A DNA stretch of 64,000 nt from Heliopora coerulea (lineage: Eukaryota > Cnidaria > Anthozoa > Scleralcyonacea > Helioporidae), in NCBI GenBank assembly GCA_030142905.1, contig JASJOG010000267.1, positions 1-64,000 of the forward strand, written 5' to 3'. The notes beneath the pieces are model-generated. The model searched no databases, had not been told where the DNA came from, and worked only from the letters and a program-made list of their open reading frames with translations. This document shows positions 60,984 to 64,000 of this stretch, piece by piece. The position numbers and the translations under genes were made by a program. Every line of letters starts with the position of its first letter. Position 1 is the first letter of the stretch.

Positions 60984-61178
60984 TCCCTACTTTATGCGTT
61001 AAAACTGAATTAATTTTGTGTTTGTATGGTATATGTTTTTTCAGAGGTTTATGATAGAACTTAGTAAATATTAATTAGCAAGTCATTTTGGTAGTAAGTA
61101 ATAAGTAATTCTAATGTGCGCATGCCAAAGTTAACATTGTTTGGTTTAAATTGTACTTTAAGGGGTTCTTAATCTTGA

Positions 61179-61184
61179 ATTAAA
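61179..61184 (+). promoter_or_regulatory. Candidate variant poly(A) signal ATTAAA
   Basis: An ATTAAA hexamer lies about 195 bp after the RNF213 stop; no canonical AATAAA is seen in the first 450 bp of 3' flank. The sequence is AT-rich, so chance occurrence is likely. Confidence 0.25.
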
Positions 61185-61791
61185 ATTTTCTTCCAAAAAT
61201 CTTCAAACTTGCCTCAAACTGTTTCGTTTTCTTAATCTTCGTAAAGTTCTGTGAGCAGTAACGTGTACAATCATGCGGCATTGCCCACCCATGTGCTGTA
61301 TACCAGTTTTAGAATTTGTTTTTCTTTTTCAAAACTGCAAGCCCAATGACATAAAATTCTATGTATTTTCCCATATTTATCAAATGAACAACTTTAAAAT
61401 TCCTCAACATCTTTAGGAATAGAGAATATTTATTTTAAGTCAACTGGCCAAGGAACAACTCCACTTTGTGTAACGCTGCTTGGACCACCCAATCAGTGGA
61501 GCACAATGACGCAGTTGGACTCGTTGAACAATTCTGCGAGAAGATTGACTTCTAACCTACCATTACCACTCTTCTCAGGACAATCGACATCAGACACTGG
61601 TGTTCTTTTATTGTGCTTAATTTTGCTGAAACGTTTTGACTGATACACAACCCTTCAACTCAACTTCTGTGGCATTCCTCTGATAGATTAACTCTTTTTG
61701 GTCTGTACCCAACCTTTTGATTTTACGCGAGGTAACTAGGGGATAAAATGTTAAAGATCATAACTGATATGTATATGTGGATGTGGCTGTG

Positions 61792-61795
<4 letters not shown>

Positions 61796-61839
<44 letters not shown>
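61796..61839. repeat. (TA)n microsatellite
   Basis: About 22 TA units in the 3' flank. Similar TA runs occur at 274-299, 14648-14672, 19507-19541 and 38635-38680. Confidence 0.95.
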
Positions 61840-61843
<4 letters not shown>

Positions 61844-64000
61844 AAGTGAAATAACGATTGACAGTGTCTTTTTTAAAAATACGTTTTTTAGAAATAATGG
61901 CCTAAAATCCCGTGGCCAGTATCCGTCGAATAAACATTTTACAACAAGTAAAGTTTTATTGAGGTACACGTGATGGGTAAAGCTAATGCCTGGAAAGGTT
62001 TGTTTAAAAAAACCGAATGCTAAGGGAAAAGATCCCTTTTTACCTCATAGATGACGTTATCCATGAGGTATAGCAGTGAGGCTGAACTTACTCGGTTGGT
62101 CGATGGGCTGTTAACTTGGTTGTTCGTCTACTGACCACAGGATTGCGAGCTACACCTCTAAATCGAGCCAAGATCGAGCCCAGGTTTTATTTTTTTACTA
62201 CCAAAGTATTGCTGCTTGAATTGATTTACTCATTCACGAACTGCATTGTATGGTAGAAGGTATTCAATCGGTCTCCTATGTCCAGGATTCGCGGTGGTCT
62301 GATTGTTTCATTAAAGCCTGTCAGGGGCGGATCTAGGATTTTTGTCTCCTCATGCAAATTTTAAAAAAGCACAAAACAGGGGGTGGATGACCGTATGCAT
62401 TCCCTTTATTATCACTAGTAGAATATCTCTGATTTTCAATAAAGTCAGCCATAGCAGTTCAGCTAAATTTCAGAGCTTTCCAACACAAAAAGGTAGATTA
62501 TATAAGCTACCAAAAATTTGACCTTCAATGTTTGTCAAATTTTGACAGGATATATGCTTGCTGTAAAAATTAAAAAATTGATTTTTTAGAAAAATTAAGA
62601 AAAATCTGAGTTGTTCAATCATGGTTCAATCTGCGAATTATCGCGTATCATAGCCGAAGATATTGCCTACTTTAATGAAATATTTAATTATGTACATGTT
62701 TAGATCAATACAGTCACTAATGACTGTTCTGCAAATTGATTTTTTGGGGATTGATTTAAGAGCAAATCCTGGAATGGTTCTGAAAAATAACCAGCTTGTA
62801 TGGTAAAAATAGGAACTTTTGGTTTTCTATCAATATCATTTAGCTCCGTTATTCAATGTTTAAGACAAGAAGTTGAAAATATAAATGATTGTTTAAAAGT
62901 GATTGAAGGCAAATAAAACATGCCAATGCAAATTTACGACTGAATAATACACAGTGTGTAATAATCTACGCCTAAAATAGCCTATAGCCAGAGAAGCAGC
63001 GCTGTGGAGAAAGTTACCAGATTGTTCGGACCTATTAAAAGGAGTGCATAAAAATAAATCAAAAATACGATTTCGAAGTAAAATGATAGGAGCTTTAACC
63101 CAAGGAGAACAGGAATGAAACGGCTAAGAGAGGACACGATTCACTGGTCCGACTTACTCGAGACACCCCGCATCACACTAACGACGCGCACGGAGTCAGG
63201 TTTCAAATAATAGTCGAATAACTGCTCGATGAGTAATAAAAGTCTATTGGCCGAGTTTAACATCTAGATAAATGATTATCGGTGAAGACCAACAACTCAC
63301 TTGACAGCAATTCTCGGCGTGTTCTTGTCGTTCCTTGCATTGCAAGAGACGTAAGTCTAGGTCCCAAAATTTTATGTAGGTATTTCTCATTCAACAGAAG
63401 AATGACACTGATTATCCCCCACGACGAACTATTTGAAAGCTTCTTACAATGAAAGCAGACTCGCGTAATTCCTCTTCAACGCAATTGAAAACGTTCATAT
63501 AAACTCCGTGCAAGACATATTTGAAGAGTGCGACGCTGCATATGAATTTGTTCGGCGCTTTTCTCAACACCGATGTAACGCAGCATACGCAAATCTCCAT
63601 GTTAGGCAAAATCGATTCACAAGACCAATCATTTCAGAGAGTTTCAATCACATGATTACTATAGTCTGGCAAGTTAGGCAGAAAACTACAAAGTGATGCC
63701 GCTACACCAACGGTTACTACTGTGAGAAAGACCTACTCTTAAGTTTGGCCAATCAGAAAACCTCAAACAAATCATAGTTTAGGCAAAACTTAGGAAACCA
63801 ATCACCACCCGCGACAGAGGCACTCAAAGTAATTCAGCCAATCGCAAGGTTTGATACAAATACGAACTGAAGCAAAGTGAGTGACATTTGAGTTACCTAA
63901 CACCAATTTCGGCCTCGAGTGTAGGAGCTGATGAAATATGAAATTCGATGAATGTCAACCTCACCGGAAAAGATTCGCTAATGAAGTGCATGCTAATGAT

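Larger units (their letters stand above)
60984..64000. other. RNF213 3' flank, no gene recognised
   Basis: After the stop the sequence is AT-rich 3' UTR/intergenic DNA with a TA microsatellite (61796-61839). CAGGGGCGGATCTAGG at 62328 resembles a hAT-type terminus without a visible partner. Four CCAAT motifs lie at 63625-63842. Short open frames here match nothing I recognise. Confidence 0.6.

Noticed and set aside
62328..62350. CAGGGGCGGATCTAGG as a hAT terminus
   Set aside because: No matching inverted end or 8-bp duplication was found nearby; too short to call.

Overview
The window is animal genomic DNA: AT-rich, intron-dense, and full of microsatellites and transposon relics. The mobile-element mix is Penelope-like elements, KIAA1958-like Cryptons, BEL/Pao, Tc1/mariner, hAT-like and non-LTR fragments, plus small hammerhead ribozymes. 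Together with a complex RNF213, this fits a cnidarian, perhaps a stony coral. That taxonomic placement is inference; no species marker was seen.

One host gene explains almost all the coding signal. It is an RNF213 (mysterin)-like giant E3 ubiquitin ligase on the + strand. I trace 39 exons from 1802 to the stop at 60983. Every junction is GT/AG, all phases agree, and the joined frame is 2138 codons including the stop. It starts late in the dynein-like AAA+ core (exons 1-5), passes through the hinge and E3 module with the C3HC4 RING (exon 15) and the RZ zinc finger (exons 23-25), and runs to the C-terminus. The start codon, CBM20 and earlier AAA units lie upstream of the window.

Introns by region. 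1-9.4 kb: foldback elements, a tRNA-derived SINE, a hammerhead ribozyme element, and several microsatellites. 13.6-22.4 kb (8.8 kb intron): a hammerhead-bearing inverted repeat, a Penelope-like element with reverse transcriptase and GIY-YIG domains, and two tail-to-tail Crypton relics. 24.7-29.5 kb: an internally deleted BEL/Pao element and a Tc1/mariner remnant. 29.6-35 kb: a LINE 3' end, a Crypton fragment nested in an older foldback repeat, and short dispersed repeats. 36.8-41.1 kb: tRNA-like foldbacks and a third Crypton. 46-60 kb: a non-autonomous hAT-like element with an exact 8-bp target duplication, telomere-like repeats, a 1.2-kb Penelope inverted repeat, and further foldbacks. 61-64 kb is 3' flank with no gene recognised.

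The most notable non-coding finds are two structurally intact 58-nt type I hammerhead ribozymes (5806-5863 minus, 14843-14900 plus). A third copy lies in inverted orientation beside the second and is inactivated by a core C-to-G change. Several Penelope-type termini carry hammerhead-like motifs.
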